Origin: Rhinopomastus cyanomelas
Taxonomy: Eukaryota > Chordata > Aves > Bucerotiformes > Rhinopomastidae
Reading direction: 5' to 3'
DNA: 64,000 bases
NCBI GenBank assembly: GCA_013400115.1
Contig: VXBP01002538.1
Coordinates: 220,151-284,150, forward strand
Shown here piece by piece: positions 25,817 to 37,296 of the stretch. How positions within the stretch are numbered: the stretch's first letter is position 1; every line of letters starts with the position of its first letter. The position numbers and the translations under genes are program-made. Below the pieces are notes generated by a model. That model saw nothing but the letters and a program-made list of their open reading frames with translations. It made no database searches and was not told the DNA's origin.

Positions 25817-25901
25817 GATATTTTAGGGTTATCATTTTAGGGAATATTTTATATAATTTTATTATAATTTTTTAGGTAATATTTTAGGGATAGTATTTTA
25901 G
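25817..25901 (+). repeat. A+T-rich region with repeated ATTTTAGGG
   Basis: ATTTTAGGG occurs perfectly at 25820, 25834 and 25881, with partial copies between and after them (ending ATTTTAG at 25901). Spacing is irregular, so this is a cryptically simple region rather than a clean tandem array. Confidence 0.7.
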
Positions 25902-26490
25902 TCTACTCAAGAAACTTAAGTAGAGCCTGAGCATTACATCATCTTATCAGTAGGTAAAATGCAGATGTGTGGAAGGCAGGCTGGCAGCTCCCTACTTTCT
26001 GTTGAATTACTGCAAACCTTGTATTTCTTTTAAAAAAAACCCCAACAGGACTAATGGAATTTTGAACTGAATTTTCTTTCTACTTGCCCTAGTATGAGCC
26101 TGATATGCCACCTCATCCAATGTGTAGTGAATTTGCTCCAGAGAGTAATCTGGAAGAATTCATTATCTGAAAACCCAGTAGGGAGGCTGTGTTCAAACAT
26201 CAGGTGTTTGTAAATTATACAAGGAAAAGCTCTGTGAAAGGGGTGGTCTGTTGCTCTGACATGTATATGATGATTAGTTGAGATTCTAGGGTACAGATTT
26301 TATTCCTGTCCATACTTTATCACATTTCATAAATTATGGTATAGATGAAGGTCTCTACACTTCAGAAGTAAGTTGTCTGGACACAGTAGTCTGGGATTAG
26401 ATCCTCTGAATAATTGAAACAGCTGACTGAAAGTCTCTAGAGCTGTCAGTGCTGAGGGGATGAGTGGCTGGAGAACAAACATTGTGAATG

Positions 26491-26738
26491 TGAGCTGGGG
26501 CTGGTTAGTCTGCGTAAAAAGAGGCTTAAGGGAGACCTTCTTACTGTCTGCAACTGCCTGAAAGTACGTTGAAGAGAGATGGAGGTTGGTCTCTTCTCAC
26601 AAGTAACAAGTGATAGGACAAGAGGAAATGGCCTCAAGTTGCTCCAGGTGAAGTTTAGGTTGGTCATTAGGAAAAAACACCTTTTCATGGCAAAGGTCAT
26701 CTGGCCTTGGAACAGACTGCCCAGGGACAATTATTCGT
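26491..26738 (+). mobile_element. CR1 internal 3' region lacking the tail
   Basis: GAGGCTTAAGGGAGACCTTC, GTGATAGGACAAGAGGAAAT, GGCCTCAAGTTGCTCCAGGT and AACAGACTGCCCAGGGA are CR1. Similarity stops before the terminal repeat, so the 3' end has been deleted or has decayed. Confidence 0.83.
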
Positions 26739-28067
26739 GTCTCAAGGAGTACCATTAAAACAGTTTTTAGGAGTTTCAGAGTGGGTTTTTTATCCCACAG
26801 GCTCTTGATTAGGACATTTGGGGTCTTCAATAACAGCACAGTTCTCCAGCACACAAGACAAGCAGAGTCTTCTGCAATCTTTTGTGAGACAAATCGGATC
26901 CACTCACACAGGGCTGTTCAGGTGTGTGGTTAGACTGCTGGTTCACAGTGCCCATGGACTGCCCTGAAGAGTTCCCCCTCAGGTCAGTGTGTCTTGCCTG
27001 GCAGTGGATCCTTATACTTGAGAGAAGTTAGGTGACACTGCCAGGTTTGTTTTAGTCAGCACTGTGTGATTTTTTGACTCTCTCCTGTCTCTTTGAGGTC
27101 AGTGTTTTTTCAAGGACAAAAAGTTAGATTTGAAATGTGAACCTAAGCAACAAATCCCTATTATTGTAATAGTCTCAAGCTTGAGAGAAAGCCGAAGTGT
27201 CTGATGATACTGACAACTCATTACAAACTCTGAACATGCGCAGGTTTTGTGAAGTGGAAGAAGAGGAAGATCCCATGTGAAATTTTAAGATAGCAGTTTC
27301 TACAGACAAGACATTTATTCCAAGAACTATGGGATTCATAGAAACTGTTCCCTTCTTATTTTGAACTCTGTGAGAGCCTCAGTACAAAACAGGAAAAACA
27401 ACACAATTAGCCTCGAGTATAAACAGTGAAATCGGAGACAGATAATGTGTTGTAGTGTCCTGTTGTAAACTATTACTATAAACTTGAAAAAGTAGAATCC
27501 AACAAGCAATGAGAGAGCTTTTCATTGATGTCTTTAATGTTGTACCTGCTTTTCCTTGTTTTTATATTTATTTCTCCCAGTGTGGGGATTGTGGAAGACG
27601 AATCCACCATCTTCATTACTCCTGTGCTCAGGGTGATGGACTTTGGGTGTAGGTTTGTGCGTGGCATGCCTGTGCAGCTTCCATCAGAAGCAGGAAATGT
27701 TTATTCAAGTTCTGCGGGGTGGGACAGCTGCTATAGTTTGAGGTAATTTTAAACAAACTGTTGGAGTATCCTGTTTAAATAGAGTTAAGTAACCACAGTT
27801 GCATATGAGTTGGAAAAGATCATCTTACAGAGCATACCAAGGCGATCTCTTTATCTAGCTTGTGGGCAGTAAAAGTTGTATCTTTGACTTGTTTTGCAAC
27901 TGAGTTTGGTGGCTAAACATACCCCATTATGTAACAGCACTCTGCTAGACTGTGAACTGCTAGGCATTTAAAATTTACCTGTATTTAATCCACAGATTAG
28001 TTTCCTCAGTACTTGCAGAAGCCTCTGGAGAAACCCAATTCATATACATAACTTTCTGAATCACAGA

Positions 28068-28404
28068 GTGTCTTTGGTTGGAAGAGACTTTTAAGATGAT
28101 CAAGTCCAACCTTCAAGCTATCACTGCCAGGTCACTACAAAATCATGACCCTCAACACCAGATCCACGTGTTGGGATGGCTACTGCACCTCTGTCCTGGG
28201 AAGCCTGTTCCAATGCCCAACAACCCTTTTGGTAAATAAATTTTTCCTAACATCCAGCCTGAACCTCTCCAGGTATAGCATGCAACCATTTCCTCTGGTC
28301 TTGTCACTTGCCAGCAAGGGGGAAGAGGCTGAACTTCTCCTTGCTCCAACCTCCTGCTAGGTAGTTGTAAAGTGTGAGATCTCAGCCTCCTTTTCTCAGC
28401 CTAA
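28068..28404 (-). mobile_element. CR1 3' region, older type
   Basis: GAATCACAGAGTGTCTTTGG, TTGGAAGAGACTTTTAAGAT, CTGGGAAGCCTGTTCCAATG and CATCCAGCCTGAACCTCTCC mark it. It ends near CTCAGCCTCCTTTTCTCAGC. Confidence 0.88.
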
Positions 28405-30854
28405 CAATAAAAAACTTACTGTAGGGAAGAATTTGTTCTCAGCCAATTACAAGGAAACATAAACTAAGGAGAAAATTGGCAGTTGGAATAAGCTGGTAAG
28501 ATTTATCAGTTGAAAAATCTTACTTGAGTCCATGGTTTGATGCCTTTCCTCAGTTCTCCGCTTTTAAGCGTTGTAAGAGTTGAACTGTGAAACAGAAGGC
28601 TGTCATTAAAAAATTTGTTGGTGTAGCATGGATACTCATCTCAGTTTTGAAATTGAGTGTTTCAAACTCAGGTTTGAAACAGAGTACTAATTTATTTTTG
28701 GTTTGGAATATTTCCATATTGGATCTGTGCTGAACTGCCTGTTGGGTCCCCCAGCTGGCAGGACTTGTTTGAAAGGAAAGAAAGAACAACAGTTTCTATT
28801 CCTCAGATTGCAGACATAATTGTGCTTGGCCCTGTGTCTATCAATGGATCATCTTTAAGCTGCAGTCTACTGCTAATGAGATTTTAATTGGAAAACAAAC
28901 AAAGGACAGACAGGTTAATGACTGATAACAGCCATTATTTTAAAAAAATTCCTTTAAGGGCTACACAATAATTAACTGTAAACAATACATCAAAGTCTTT
29001 CCGTGTCTGAGCTTTCATGCAGGGCTTACGCAGAAGCTTGTTCCTCAACAATGGTGTTATTCCACATCTAAACAACTATCAGACTGTACAGTGTCAGTGG
29101 TTAAATCAAACTGATTGGCAAGATTAGCTGGTCTTACTAGTAGGAAGGTCTTGATCATTAATCACACCTCCACGATGAGGAGCTGGATTGAGTCTGTTAT
29201 GTCTGGAGTTTATCACTAATGATGTTTCAGGAAAATTTTCCTCTTTCTTCAATTTAAAACATTAAAATTATGCTAAAAGAAATAGAAGATAGGAGCTCTG
29301 TTGGGTGGAACTCACCTAAAACCAAGCCAGTAGAAATTGATGGGGAACTAACGTAATTTATAGGCTAATGGTAAGAAAAATGTGTAAATAACGCTAAGAA
29401 TCAGTGATCTGGTTTGGAGGAAAGGTTATGATAATAATCAGAATAAAGAGTAAAGGGTTATTTAGAAGGCTACACAGTGAATCTCAACTTTGTTTTGACT
29501 TCTAGCCTGTTTACATCATGTCCACTTTGCCTTTAAAATCTCTTACCTGTGCTCTCTGCTCTGTTTTCCTTTCCATTTGTTATTTTAAGTGTTCTCACTC
29601 ACCCATACCTTCTGAGAAATTCAAGGAAAGCAGGTGTGATTAAGGCCTAAAATAAACCCTGTAAAAGAAACTGATTACTTCAGAAAACATCTTAGCTTAC
29701 CCTGCAGTGCTTTTCTTTTTGCTTCATAGATGCCAAGAGAGGATTACTCTATAATGTCTTTGTTTGCGATTTTGCCTTTTATTTCCATTTATGTAATTAA
29801 AGAGTTCCCAGGAGTGCTTTACATTTATTTCCTTCATCAAAACATACTTCTCAAATGTTATGAATGCTGTCCAAACCCAACCCCCATTCAATTTTCTGTT
29901 GGAACACCATCAGTGATGATGTCCTACCTTGTATCTCATCTTTAACCAAGTAAACACTGTTGTGTGTACAATTCTTCAGAGCATTCGCGTATGTTCTCTC
30001 ACTTTGCTGTTTGAATATATGCTGGTGGTACATGTGGCATAATCGGGTTTAATACAGTCATTTCACAAGGCCTGTCTGAGGATGAAATCCCCTCTGCATG
30101 GAAGCCAGAGGCCTCATAGGGTCATTCTGTGTTTCTGTGACAAAGGAAATAGTCTGAGAATTAGGACCCTGGATTTTGATCACTGAACTTTCTTTCCCCT
30201 TACATCAAAGGTTAAGTTGCAAAAACTCCAAGTAGTGTGTCCATTGTCACTGAAATTGTGGCAATCAGGCGGAAAATGGATTTACCAATTTCGATGCATA
30301 GTCGTAAAATGTTCTCTCTGGTCTTGCATCCTCTTTCCCTGTGAATTTGAGTCTCCCAGGTGAGAGCAGATTTAAGAAAGGAGTTTTCATGGGGACTGAA
30401 CGTATCATCAAAACAGATGGTACCTTCTAATGTTAGAACTCTGGCCTGCTGTGTGTGTTGTCTATCTGATTGTTTACCCGCATTTGTGGCTAAGGATTAA
30501 TACTTCCTTCTCTCAAAATCAAACCCTTTCCCATTCCCACTGTAAACAGAGAACAGAACTCCAAACTGGGGTTTTATTTTAAAAGCAGGACTGTAATTCT
30601 CCTCAGTTCCAGAGAGAAATAGGAGGCCACACAAGAATGAAATATTGCAGGAAGAGCCACAGCATGGGTCTGAAGCCACTTTTTTGAGTGGATGACATGG
30701 CCCAAAGCTCTGATGCTGTTCTCTAGTAGGTTTTCCTTAGCAAAGAAGGATAAGAAAGGCATTCGAAGATGCACCAAAGCTGGTAGCAGTGTTTTACCAG
30801 GAACACCAGTCCACCAAAACCTTTCCTGGAGTGATTCAAGAGTTGTGTAGAGAG

Positions 30855-30954
30855 TGCTTAGGATATGGTTTAGTCAAGGACTCGTCAGCATTGGGATGAT
30901 GGTTGAACTTGATCATCTTGAAGGTCTTTTCAATTGCTTTGAATCTGTGATTCA
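30855..30954 (+). mobile_element. CR1 3'-end fragment
   Basis: GGATATGGTTTAGTCAAGGA, GATGGTTGAACTTGATCATC and TTGAAGGTCTTTTCAATTGC end in GAATCTGTGATTC. Confidence 0.83.
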
Positions 30955-32284
30955 ATTTGATCCCTTCTGGCAGTTTCTGTGTTCCCAAGATACAGGAGGG
31001 AAAATCACAAGGATTTTTTTCTGCATCCTCTTTCTGTAATCAGCAAAAAGTCTGCCAAACATTTCTAGTCTCCTCCAGGAAACATCCCTGATAAGGGTAA
31101 CATTTAGGTGTTTAATGAGCAGGATTAATGTATCAACTTAAGTTTAAGGATATTTTTAAATGCTATGCTGTGATTCTGAACCGTAGAGTAGGTGGTTAAA
31201 GACAAATATATCTATGAATGTCTGGACTCGTATATATAAACTGTGTAATCTGTGGGCTTGAATTCACTCTTGAAAGGTTAATGAACTCCCATCTTCACTT
31301 GTTTTTGCTTGTCAAAGCAATATCGCATCTTGTCTCCTTTGTTTCAGCGCAGCACACGAACCAAAGCCAAACTGCAAACCACAAGTGAACAGACGAAGAG
31401 TTGATCATTTAAGGGCTGCTCATGTAGATTATATTACTAAAAGCATGCTATAAATTATAAAAATTGCACGCGTGCCATTTCTTTACTCTTGCCTACCTTT
31501 GCATTGCCAGTTTAGAAGTGGTTCAAAATGCCAAGCACAGACTTATTTTACTGATGTTCTCAGTTGTAGGTACTTCACAGAGTGCTTAAATTTTGGGTTG
31601 GTTTTTTTTTTTTTGAAACACATCAAACACACCAAAATGGGGTGATTGCCTGAGAATCTTGATTGGTCTCCTCAAGTAAAATTCATTTCTAGTTCTCCTT
31701 CATGGAAACAGGTTTGAAAACTTGAACTTTGAGGTGGTAATCATCAGAGGAAAATAAAAAGAACCTGAAATGTGTTTTGATAGCATAATTAGGTTTCATT
31801 ATGTTGTGAGAGTTTGAGGCAATTTAAAGAATTGTATGTAAGGGTTTGAGTTGGTAGTAGTAGTTTCTGTGGTTTAACACTTCTAGTTCATTTTTGTGTA
31901 ACTGGGGAAATCCACTTTGCAGACAAAGTAACTGGTAAGAGATAGGAGAACACTAAGAAATCTGATGTTGGCAAACCGGCCCTTTGGTAGCTGTTGTAAT
32001 TGACTTTCTCTTTGTTGGTTCTGAAAGAAATGTCATAGTTTAAGCATCTAAACTTGATTATAATTCTGTACATATTTGACGTGTAGAGATTTGTGTCATT
32101 TTGCAAACAAAAGTTTGGAGACTTTTGTCTTGTTTTCTTTAGGTTTGAGGGAGTTTTGGTTGCCAGCTTTTCCTCTTCCAGAACTGTAGCTTTTTTTCTT
32201 TAACTTGTTGCCATAAATGCTCCAGAGTAGCTTCAAGTGTGACTAAAAGGAATTAGCTAAATAACACTGTTTAATTAATTGCAG

Positions 32285-32439
32285 GACCGCCTCTTTTTCG
32301 TCATGGAGTATGTAAATGGAGGAGATCTAATGTTTCAAATCCAGCGCTCACGCAAATTCGACGAACCTCGATCCCGCTTTTACGCAGCAGAGGTCACATC
32401 AGCACTCATGTTTCTCCACCAACACGGCGTCATCTACAG
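32285..32439 (+). CDS. PRKCE: PRKCE exon b: hinge to catalytic loop (human residues about 480-531)
   Basis: This exon is 155 nt, phase 0 in and phase 2 out. It starts with GAC CGC CTC after TTGCAG and ends in CATCTACAG before gtacct, so the arginine of the YRD catalytic motif is split: AG here and the first G of the next exon. The product begins DRLFFVMEYVNGGDL. The methionine of FVME is the gatekeeper (human Met486), and EYVNGG is the hinge that contacts ATP. It continues through RSRKFDEPRSRFYAAEV (alphaD/alphaE) to LHQHGVIYR, the approach to the catalytic aspartate. It matches human PRKCE throughout as remembered. The acceptor's pyrimidine tract is poor (TTTAATTAATTGCAG). The exon and the first few hundred bases after it are richer in CpG than the surrounding intron. 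Confidence 0.98.
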
Positions 32440-33151
32440 GTACCTTTTTTTCTCCGTCCCAAAAAATCAAGTCTTCTTGAGGCTCAGGGCTGGTTTTGGC
32501 TGAAATCCTCTTGTCTCTTAGCAACCAGATTTAGATTAGTTGTTTGTTCCAATTTGCTTACATAGAAGTTTTTTTTTTCCTTTTTGGCTGTTTATCGTTG
32601 CAAATGTTCACATCTGAATAGCCTCCGCAGCAGCCGCCAGCTCCATGTGCCAGCTCTGTCCTATAGCCCAAATAAAGTGGGTTTTGGAAAGTGCTTGGCA
32701 TGGCGTGACCCCGAGCTGACCTCACTGCGCATCACTGCAATCTCTTCGCTTTCCTCTCTGTGCCATACGTTTCCTCCCGCTTTCCAACTCCTTGCCACTT
32801 CCTGCGTTTGTTTGTCCTGGTTGTCGCCGCTGCGAGACAGTCGGGATGGTCATTTGTGATGCTTTGCTCATGCCCCTTCCTCTTGAAGATTTAGTCACCA
32901 GCAGGAAGTGGCTCTTTGCAGACACAAGTTCTGATTTGCTTGCAAGTGCCCCACATCTATTTGAACCTCCGCCCTCCCCGAAGCCTCTAATCTTCAATAC
33001 CCAGGCACACACACAAAAATCGTGCAGATTGGTGCATGTTTAGGGAGAGGCTCTTACCATTAAAAGTTAGGAATCACTTTTAAAAATTAATAACTCTGGT
33101 GTTAATGTGTTTATTAATTAATTTGTCTGGTCATTTCACCCTTCCTCTCTC

Positions 33152-33171
33152 TTTTTTTTTTTTTTTTTTTT
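33152..33171 (+). repeat. 20-nt poly-T run
   Basis: Twenty T residues are followed by a T-rich stretch ending in TATTTTTAG at 33200. The whole looks like a strong but unused polypyrimidine tract plus AG. Confidence 0.9.
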
Positions 33172-33247
33172 GTTTTATTTATTTCATTTTTTATTTTTAG
33201 TCATCTCAGGGACAGTCTTGGGTATTTTGAGCAGAAACAAGATGAGG

Positions 33248-33370
33248 ATATTTAAAAGTCATGTAGGTTTGGGGCTTAGGGACATAGTGTGGCAGTGGCC
33301 TTGGGACACTGGGCTAATAATTGGACTCAATGGTCTTGAAGGTCTTTTCCAACCTAAATTATTCTGTGGA
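33248..33370 (+). mobile_element. CR1 3'-end fragment
   Basis: GATATTTAAAAGTCATGTAG, GGCTTAGGGACATAGTGTGG and TTGGACTCAATGGTCTTGAA lead to TTCCAACCTAAATTATTCTG. It faces the inverted long copy that begins at 33502. Confidence 0.88.
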
Positions 33371-33501
33371 ATTTGTCACATCCCTTGATTCATCTCAAGG
33401 CTGGTCTTAAGAACATTGAAAAAGGACAGAAGTGAATTTTAACTGTTGTTTATCTGAGTGGTAACTTCCATCAGAGGCCATTGGCTTTCCCAACAGTTTG
33501 G

Positions 33502-34390
33502 ATTCACAGAATCACAGTATTATTGAGGCTGGAAAAGACCTCTGAGCTCATCAAGCCCAGCCTATGACCTAACATCACCACATCCAGTCCTTCCTTAAAC
33601 ACCTCCAGGGATGGTGATTCCACCACTGCCCCAGGCAATCTAGTCCAATGTCTGATCACGCTTTCCATGAGGAAATGCTTCCTTACATCCAACCTAAACC
33701 TCCCCTGGTGCAGCTTCAGGCCCTGCCCTCTCATCCTGTCACTAATTGCCTGGGAGAAGAGCCTGATCCCCACTGACTACAACTTCCCTTCAGATAGTTG
33801 TGTTAAGGTGCCACGTAAGTTTACTCTTCTCCAGGCTAAACAGCCCCAGCTCCCTCAGCTTCTCCTCATAAGACTTTCCCTCCAGTCCCTTCTCCAGCAT
33901 CACTGATCCTCTGGACCTGCTCCAGCACCTCAACATCTTTCTTGAAGTGAAACTGCCCCCAGTACTCCAGGTGAGGCCTCCCCAGTTCCCAGTACAGGGG
34001 GAGAATTACACCCCTAGTCCTGCTGGCCACACTGTTCCTGATACAAGCCAGGATGCCATTAGCCTTTTGTGCCACCTGGGCACTTTGCTGGCTCCTATTC
34101 AGCCAGGCTGCTCTCCAGCCACTCATCCCCAAGTCTGTAGCTGCAGAGGGTTACTGTGGCCAAGGTGTAGGACCACCCTGCCCTTGGGGCCCTGTTAAAC
34201 CTCATCCCATTGGCCTCTACCCATTGACCCGGCCTGTCCAGATCTCTCTGCAACATCTTTCTACCCTCCAACAGATGGACACTTCTCCCCAGCCTGGTGT
34301 CATCCACAAATTTACTAAAGGTAGACTCAACCATCTCATCCAGGGCATCAGTAAAGGTGTTGGATAGGACAGAGCCCAGTACTGACTTCT
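33502..34390 (-). mobile_element. Long 5'-truncated CR1 copy (about 0.9 kb)
   Basis: The 3' end is at ATTCACAGAATCACAGTATT. Moving right, which is 5'-ward in the element, it covers the 3' UTR, the ORF2 C-terminal part and the RT palm. The 5' edge is about 34390, close to the place where the RT reads VLGPVL in related elements. Confidence 0.9.
34095..34390 (-). pseudogene. CR1 ORF2 remnant with the RT catalytic-motif region
   Basis: The - strand frame reads TFSKFVDDTRLG, the CR1 version of the F/Y-x-D-D reverse-transcriptase active site. It is followed by LQRDLDRPGQWVEANGMRFN, the thumb-side motif of CR1 RT. Another frame contains the upstream QYWALSYP part, so the copy is frameshifted. The open frame extends past the likely element edge to 34424. 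It is not functional. Confidence 0.85.
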
Positions 34391-35067
34391 CAGAAAAGGA
34401 CTCTCCTCCGCAGACATGTAGCAAAGAGCAGAATGTGGCATCTTCTGAAGTGAATTGATCCCTGTGGAAATGGTCTTTTAGCCAAAATTCCAGTTGTCTT
34501 TAGAGGCTATTTTTGTTGGTTGCAACTCTGAATCTCCATCTTTTATTAGCACTGCTGGGATGTTTGCTTACTGGGTTGGACCCACTTGTATTTTTATGAA
34601 GATTATGTTTGCTTCCAAGTGCTGAAGGTCCTGAACATCTCTTACCTTTGCTTCCCATAGCACATTTTCTATTTGTTGCCTGTATTTGTTTCCAGAGCTG
34701 TGGATTTGTACAGTTAGTTGGATGTTGCAAGTTCAGAAATTCTAAGCATGCATTGTAAGGGAAACACATAAGACTGATCCTTCAAAAAGAGAAGGATTTT
34801 GAGCATTTATTTCTCTTCCTTCGATATGCCTTCTCTCATTTCTCCACTCTTTCTCTGCTCTCACTCTTTTCTTTCACCTCTTCTGTGAAGCTTCTGCTGT
34901 GGGTTGGCTCCAACCTGCATTTAACTGCCTCACATTCTTGAGTTCTTTCTATGGCTTTTCATCTTTTGATCCCAAGAGGAATCTCATTCTGATGATATAA
35001 CACTTTGTCACTTAAACTTTGCAAGATACTCTCAGCTTCTTGTTCCACAGCTGTTTGCTGACATGTC

Positions 35068-36116
35068 AAACAATCACAGAACAGAACATTAGGGATTGGA
35101 AAGAACCTCTAAAGATCACCTAGTCCAATCCCCCTGCCACAGCAGGATCACCTAGATCAAGTCACACAGGAACACATCCAGGTGGGTCTTAAACGTCTCC
35201 AGTGAAGGAGACTCCACAACCTCCCTGGGCAGCCTGTTCCAGTGCTCCGTCACCCTCACTGTGGAGAAGTTCCTTCTCATATTTATGTGGAACGTTCTGT
35301 GTTCCAGCTTATACCCATTGCCCCTCGTCGTATCATAGAGGACATTGAGAAAAGCCAGGCTTCATCCTCCTGACACCCACCCTTCACATATTTATAAACA
35401 TTAATGAGGTCATCTCTCAGTCTCCCTTTTTTCCAAGCTAGAGACACTCAGCTCCCTCAGCCTTTCCTCATCAGGGAGACGTCCCACTCCATTCATCGTC
35501 TTTGTGGCTCTGCGTTGGACTCTCTCAAGCAGTTCTGTGTTCCTTCTTGAACTGAGGAGCCCACAACTGGACACAATATTCTAGATGCAGTCTCATTGGG
35601 GCAGAGTAGAGGAGGAGGAGGAGAATCTCTCTCGATCTGCTAACCACCCCCTTTTTGATCCACCCCAGGATGCCATTTNACCTCAGTCTGACTGCAAGGA
35701 TACTGTGGGAGACTGCATCAAATGCTTTACTGAAGTCAAGATAGACCACATCCACTGCTCTGCCATCATCTATCCACCTGATTATGCCCTCATAAAAGGC
35801 TATCAGGTTGGTCAAGAATGACTTCCCTTTGGTGAAGCCATGCTGACTGTCTCTAATGACCCTCCTGTCCTTGATGTGCCTGGAGACAGCTTCTAGAACA
35901 AATTGTTCCATCACCTTTCCTGGGATGGAGGTGAGGCTGGGCAGTCTATAGTTGCTTGAGTCCTTCTTGTTACCCTTTTTGAAGATTGGAGTGGTATTTG
36001 CTATCCTGCAGTCCCCAGGCACCTCTCCTGATCTCTGTGACTTAGCAAAGATGATGGAGAGTGGCCTAGGAATGACTTCTGCTGTCTCCCTTAGCACTTG
36101 CAGGTGCATCCCATCA
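35068..36116 (-). mobile_element. Long CR1 copy interrupted by an N
   Basis: The 3' part starts with AACATTAGGGATTGGAAAGA and TCCAATCCCCCTGCCACAGC and carries the full 3' UTR. At the N (35679) it jumps into the RT N-terminal half. The 5' edge is about 36116, at GATGGGATGCACC on the element's strand. It belongs to the same family as the copies at 243, 1030, 20633 and 63699. Confidence 0.93.
35525..36109 (-). pseudogene. CR1 ORF2 remnant: RT N-terminal half joined to the C-terminal part at an N
   Basis: The - strand frame begins MHLQVLRETAEVIPRPLSII and includes IANTTPIFKKGNKKD, DSQHGFTKGKSFLTNLIAFY and VDVVYLDFSKAFDAVSHSIL. The latter carries the first RT catalytic aspartate (LDFSKAFD). At the N it jumps to GVVSRSREILL and HLEYCVQLWAPQFKKE from the C-terminal part. 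The second catalytic motif is absent. This is the longest open frame in the window (194 codons), and it is open only because the N falls in frame. Confidence 0.9.
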
Positions 36117-37202
36117 TGTTTTTGGCATTGCTACTAGAAAATGCTGAAATCATAAATGGTGTGTTATAGTTGGTGTGTTATCAAGAGAGGCAAAAGAAGA
36201 GAAGTAACTTGAGTTGCAGAATGAAAACAGAAAGTAAAAATAGCAACAGGAAGAACATCAGGAACAGATCTAATTGTCTTTTGCTTTGACACAGGCTTTT
36301 GGATCTGTATGTAGTTATTTTTCCAACTGGGGGATACTAGGAGCTTCAACAATTCATGACATCTATGTCCTGGTTACTTGGTAAAATACAAGGAGAAAGA
36401 AGAAATTAGAGACTGTCTTAAAAGAATTAATCGTAAGAAAATGCCACAATTAGTTCATCGTAATGACCTTTGTTGACCTAGAATGCACTTGTTGGTGTCC
36501 AATGTATGTTAGAGTAGCTGTCTTGCAAAGAACAGTTTCAGCCTGATTATTCCACACCTCATTGCATCACTTAATACACTGTTAAAAATGTTTGGGGATC
36601 AAGTCACTCCTCTGCATCTCCAAAGCTAGTAAACAAGGAAAGAGAAAAAAAAGGGGGAAAAAAGAAATTATTTTTGCTCCTGAATAACTACCAGTCATAG
36701 CTACCTAACATACTTTCAGATATTTTAATAAAGAATACTTGCCTCCTGTGTAATTATATCTCTAGAAAAAACACTGTGGTGTGAAATTAATGGTTCTTCT
36801 CCCAACTGGGAAATGCTGCTAGTGTGGGCAATACTTCAAGGCAAGTGGGGAATACATAATAATGTTTGATGGAAATGCAGGTTTCAAAATAGCTGCTATA
36901 CCTTCTGATCTTTTTCCAGCCACACATGTGGAAGTATATGGAACGGAGTTGTATTTTTGGAAGCAAATAACTAGCTTTAGCTCATGCTTTGGCTTGTTGG
37001 GTAGTTTTTTAGAAGGTGCTGTGATGCTACTAAAGTATCATCTTTTATAATAAGTTGTTTATCCTCATGTCCCCTGAAGTTCAAAGGAAAGCAAGCAATA
37101 AAAATATTGGGTAATAAAAATTATTCTGCAAGTTCACAGCTTTGAAACTGGCCCAGCACTTGGTCCCAAACTTGTCCAATTCACCGTGTGCTCTCTGCAA
37201 TT

Positions 37203-37296
37203 AGAATCATAGAATCATTGAGAGTGGAAGAGACCTCCAAGTTCATCAAGTCCAACTTTCCACCCAGTGCCACCATGGCCACTGAACCATGTTCCC
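37203..37296 (-). mobile_element. CR1 3'-end fragment
   Basis: AGAATCATAGAATCATTGAG, GGAAGAGACCTCCAAGTTCA and CCAGTGCCACCATGGCCACT are CR1 in reverse. It ends near CCATGTTCCC. Confidence 0.88.

Noticed and set aside
33667..34367. Several + strand open frames
   Set aside because: They are antisense shadows of the - strand CR1 copy at 33502-34390.
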